DNA of 6,946 nucleotides from NCBI GenBank assembly GCA_937927795.1, contig CALBSF010000233.1, positions 1-6,946 on the forward strand, written 5' to 3'. A program made the translations under genes and the position numbers. The notes under the pieces are model-generated. The model was given only the letters and a program-made list of their open reading frames with translations, ran no database searches and was not told where the DNA came from. How positions within the stretch are numbered: position 1 is the stretch's first letter; the number at the start of each line of letters is the position of its first letter. Of the stretch, positions 5,031 through 6,946 are shown in pieces. This stretch comes from an uncultured Rickettsiales bacterium. Its GTDB lineage: Bacteria; Pseudomonadota; Alphaproteobacteria; Rickettsiales; UBA1997.

Positions 5031-6014
5031 ATGGAAAAATTTGAATTTATAGTTGAAGAAAGTCTTTCTGGTATTAGGCTGGATAAGTTTTTAGCGGAGC
5101 AATTTTTATTGGTTAAGCCGGAAATTACGCGAAGTAAAATTCAAAATTTTATTGAAGAAAATTTAGTGGTCGATGTATCTGGAAAGCCTTTTAAGACCAC
5201 TTCACAAAAAACGCAGACAGGTCAGAAAATTTTTGTTACTTTGCCAGATCCAAAGCCGTCTCATCTAATAGCTAAAGAAATTCCTTTTGAAATTGTTTTT
5301 GAAGATGATGATTTATTGGTAATTAATAAGCCGCCTTATCTTACGGTTCATCCTGGTGCGGGCAATCAAGATGATACTTTGGTTAATGCTTTATTATTTA
5401 CCCATAAAGATCGTTTATCAGCTGTTAGCGGCGAATTTAGACCTGGTATTGTGCACCGCCTTGATAAAGATACTTCTGGTTTGATGTTGGTTGCAAAAAA
5501 TGATTTTACTCATCAAATTTTAAGTCAAAAATTAAAAGATCGCGATATTAAAAGAGTTTATCTGGCTTTTGTTTACGGGCAGTTGATTCCAGCTAAAGGC
5601 AGAATTGATAAAAATATTGTGCGCTCAAGAATTAATCGTTTGAAGATGGTGATTTCTAGGCTTGCTGGAAGGCAGGCAATTACTAATTATGAAACTAAAG
5701 AATCTTTTTTAGATGGTTTTATAACCATGCTTGAATGCAGACTTGAAACTGGCAGAACCCATCAAATTAGGGTTCATCTTGAGTCAATCAAGCATTCAAT
5801 TGTTGGCGATCAACTTTATAATTCTTGTAAAAAAACTGCGCCAAAAGAATTAAACGAAAAAGATAAAAAATTTATTGCCAATTTTCCAAGGCAGGCTTTG
5901 CATTCTTACAAAATAGGCTTTAATCATCCGCGCACTAATGAAGAAATGTCATTTGAAGTTGACTTGCCCGAAGATCTTAAGCGTTTGAAAGAAATATGTC
6001 TAAAATCATCGTAA
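5031..6014 (+). CDS. rluD: 23S rRNA pseudouridine synthase, RluA family (RluD-like)
   Basis: RluD isomerises uridines 1911, 1915 and 1917 in helix 69 of 23S rRNA to pseudouridine. The 327 residues fit. An S4 RNA-binding domain spans about 1-75 (SGIRLDKFLA near 13-22, ITRSKIQNFI at 32-41), followed by the RluA catalytic domain. That domain contains the strand LLVINKP (95-101), HPGAG (107-111), the catalytic motif HRLDKDTSG (142-150) with nucleophile Asp145, the conserved Lys-Arg-Val-Tyr-Leu-Ala-Phe (174-180) and RTHQIRVH (242-249). The S4 domain and length favour RluD over the smaller RluA; RluC is the main alternative. The start codon immediately follows the upstream stop. The 3' end overlaps miaA by 19 nt, so the genes are certainly transcribed together. 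Confidence 0.92.
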   Translation: MEKFEFIVEESLSGIRLDKFLAEQFLLVKPEITRSKIQNFIEENLVVDVSGKPFKTTSQKTQTGQKIFVTLPDPKPSHLIAKEIPFEIVFEDDDLLVINKPPYLTVHPGAGNQDDTLVNALLFTHKDRLSAVSGEFRPGIVHRLDKDTSGLMLVAKNDFTHQILSQKLKDRDIKRVYLAFVYGQLIPAKGRIDKNIVRSRINRLKMVISRLAGRQAITNYETKESFLDGFITMLECRLETGRTHQIRVHLESIKHSIVGDQLYNSCKKTAPKELNEKDKKFIANFPRQALHSYKIGFNHPRTNEEMSFEVDLPEDLKRLKEICLKSS

Positions 6015-6904
6015 TTTCTGGCCCCACAGCATCAGGAAAATCGCAGCTTGCTTATGATTTTGCGATGATGAAAAAAGCGGCAATAATTAATGCTGATTCC
6101 CTGCAAATTTATGAAGGCTTGCCAATTCTATCTTCGCAGCCAAGTTTAGAAGATCAAAAAAAAATACCTCATTTTTTATATTCAATTTTAAAACCTCAAG
6201 AATCCTCGAGCGTTGCCATGTGGCTTGAGCTTGTTGAAAAATCAGTTAAAGAATGTTTGGGCGCAGGAAAAATTCCAGTAATAGTTGGTGGTTCAGGAAT
6301 GTATATTTCAAAATTAATTGAAGGAATTTCGGTGATTCCAAAAATTGATGAATCTATAAGAATAGAGGCTTTAGAGCTTTTTGAAAGTTTAGAGAAAAGA
6401 GATTTTATTGAAGAATTAATTAGAATTGGTGAAGAAAAAGAAAGAATTTTAAATTTAGATAAACATCGTTTAATTAGAGCTTATGAGGTTTTAAGGCAAA
6501 GTGGAAAATCAATTTCTTATTGGCAAAGTCAGCCAATAACTACGATTTTTAAAAAAGAAGATTTTTTACATATTAATTTAAATCCGCCACGCGAAAAATT
6601 ATATCAAAATTGTAATTTAAGATTTGAAAAAATGTTCGAAAATGGTGCGGTTGATGAGGTTAGAAATCTTATAGATCAAGGAATTGATGATGATAAGCAA
6701 ATTACAAAAACTTTAGGTTTTTATGAAATTAGTGATTTTTTACATAATCGAATCACCAAAGAAGAGGCGATTATAATTGCTTGTCAAAAAACTAGAAATT
6801 ATGCTAAAAGACAGTTAACTTGGTTTAGAAATCAATTGCTTGACAAATCTGTTTTTGAAGATCAAAAAATTGCCCTAGAATTCTTAAAGAATTATGAAAT
6901 TTAG
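5996..6904 (+). CDS. miaA: tRNA dimethylallyltransferase (MiaA)
   Basis: MiaA transfers the dimethylallyl group of DMAPP to N6 of A37 in tRNAs reading UNN codons, giving i6A. The 302 residues are typical. Motifs in order are the P-loop GPTASGKS (9-16), NADSLQIY (32-39), which covers the DMAPP/tRNA-recognition Asp-Ser-x-Gln, IVGGSGMY (96-103), Asp-Lys-His-Arg-Leu-Ile-Arg-Ala (154-161), and the C-terminal Thr-Arg-Asn-Tyr-Ala-Lys-Arg-Gln-Leu-Thr-Trp-Phe-Arg. The start ATG lies inside the end of rluD in another frame and is fixed by the P-loop distance. The 3' end overlaps recO by 11 nt. MiaA requires the product of the MEP pathway, whose ispF copy in this window looks broken. Confidence 0.96.
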   Translation: MSKIIVISGPTASGKSQLAYDFAMMKKAAIINADSLQIYEGLPILSSQPSLEDQKKIPHFLYSILKPQESSSVAMWLELVEKSVKECLGAGKIPVIVGGSGMYISKLIEGISVIPKIDESIRIEALELFESLEKRDFIEELIRIGEEKERILNLDKHRLIRAYEVLRQSGKSISYWQSQPITTIFKKEDFLHINLNPPREKLYQNCNLRFEKMFENGAVDEVRNLIDQGIDDDKQITKTLGFYEISDFLHNRITKEEAIIIACQKTRNYAKRQLTWFRNQLLDKSVFEDQKIALEFLKNYEI

Positions 6905-6946
6905 TGATGAAGGAATAATAATTGGTATAAAAAAATATGGAGAAAA
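6894..6946 (+). CDS. recO: DNA repair protein RecO, N-terminal fragment, 3' end outside window
   Basis: An ATG at 6894 inside the end of miaA opens a frame that runs to the window edge and encodes Met-Lys-Phe-Ser-Asp-Glu-Gly-Ile-Ile-Ile-Gly-Ile-Lys-Lys-Tyr-Gly-Glu. The Asp-Glu-Gly-Ile then x-x-x-x-Lys-x-Tyr-Gly-Glu pattern is the start of the N-terminal OB-fold of RecO, which works with RecF and RecR to load RecA at gaps. Only 17 full codons are visible, so the call rests on this short signature and on the tight overlap with miaA. Confidence 0.72.
   Translation, partial: MKFSDEGIIIGIKKYGE

Overview
The window is an AT-rich (by eye about 30% GC), densely packed stretch in which every supported gene lies on the + strand. 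The uracil-DNA glycosylase is of the alphaproteobacterial type, the RecO N-terminus and the small coiled-coil/membrane protein fit that class too, and there is strong AT bias, short or absent intergenic spaces, weak Shine-Dalgarno sites and a probable decayed biosynthetic gene. Together these suggest a reduced-genome, possibly host-associated alphaproteobacterium of Rickettsiales or Holosporales type. That placement is inference from protein motifs; no marker gene proves it.

Layout. Positions 1-762 hold the 3' part of an unrecognised gene that runs in from the left edge. Its end is overlapped by a 49-codon Asn/Thr-rich frame (725-874) with an 18-bp tandem duplication. Next come the remains of ispF (858-1328). 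Its C-terminal three quarters are well conserved, but the start and the N-terminal metal-binding segment are missing. A GC-richer 83-bp palindromic repeat (1337-1419) separates ispF from a tight three-gene set: nrdR, a family-4-like uracil-DNA glycosylase and exodeoxyribonuclease III (xth), with 2-nt gaps. After a 133-bp spacer holding a 28-codon frame come ppa (inorganic pyrophosphatase) and tsaE. A 128-bp spacer with a candidate promoter and a small inverted repeat leads into a coiled-coil/transmembrane gene, rluD, miaA and the first 17 codons of recO. These last genes abut or overlap.

How the genes work together. NrdR, UDG and Xth form a sensible DNA-precursor and uracil-repair module: NrdR controls ribonucleotide reductase, UDG excises uracil, and Xth cuts the resulting abasic site. 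TsaE and MiaA both act on A37 of tRNAs, through t6A and i6A respectively, and RluD makes pseudouridines in 23S rRNA, so the right half is mainly RNA modification. MiaA needs dimethylallyl diphosphate, which the MEP pathway supplies via IspF. The damaged ispF copy is therefore the most consequential oddity here.

I found no CRISPR array, insertion sequence, tRNA or rRNA, and no clear novel multi-gene system. No gene-free stretch exceeds about 140 bp. The points worth following up are the broken 5' ends of ispF and of the coiled-coil gene, the palindromic element, the UDG lacking two of the four usual iron-sulfur cysteines, and the unidentified first gene.
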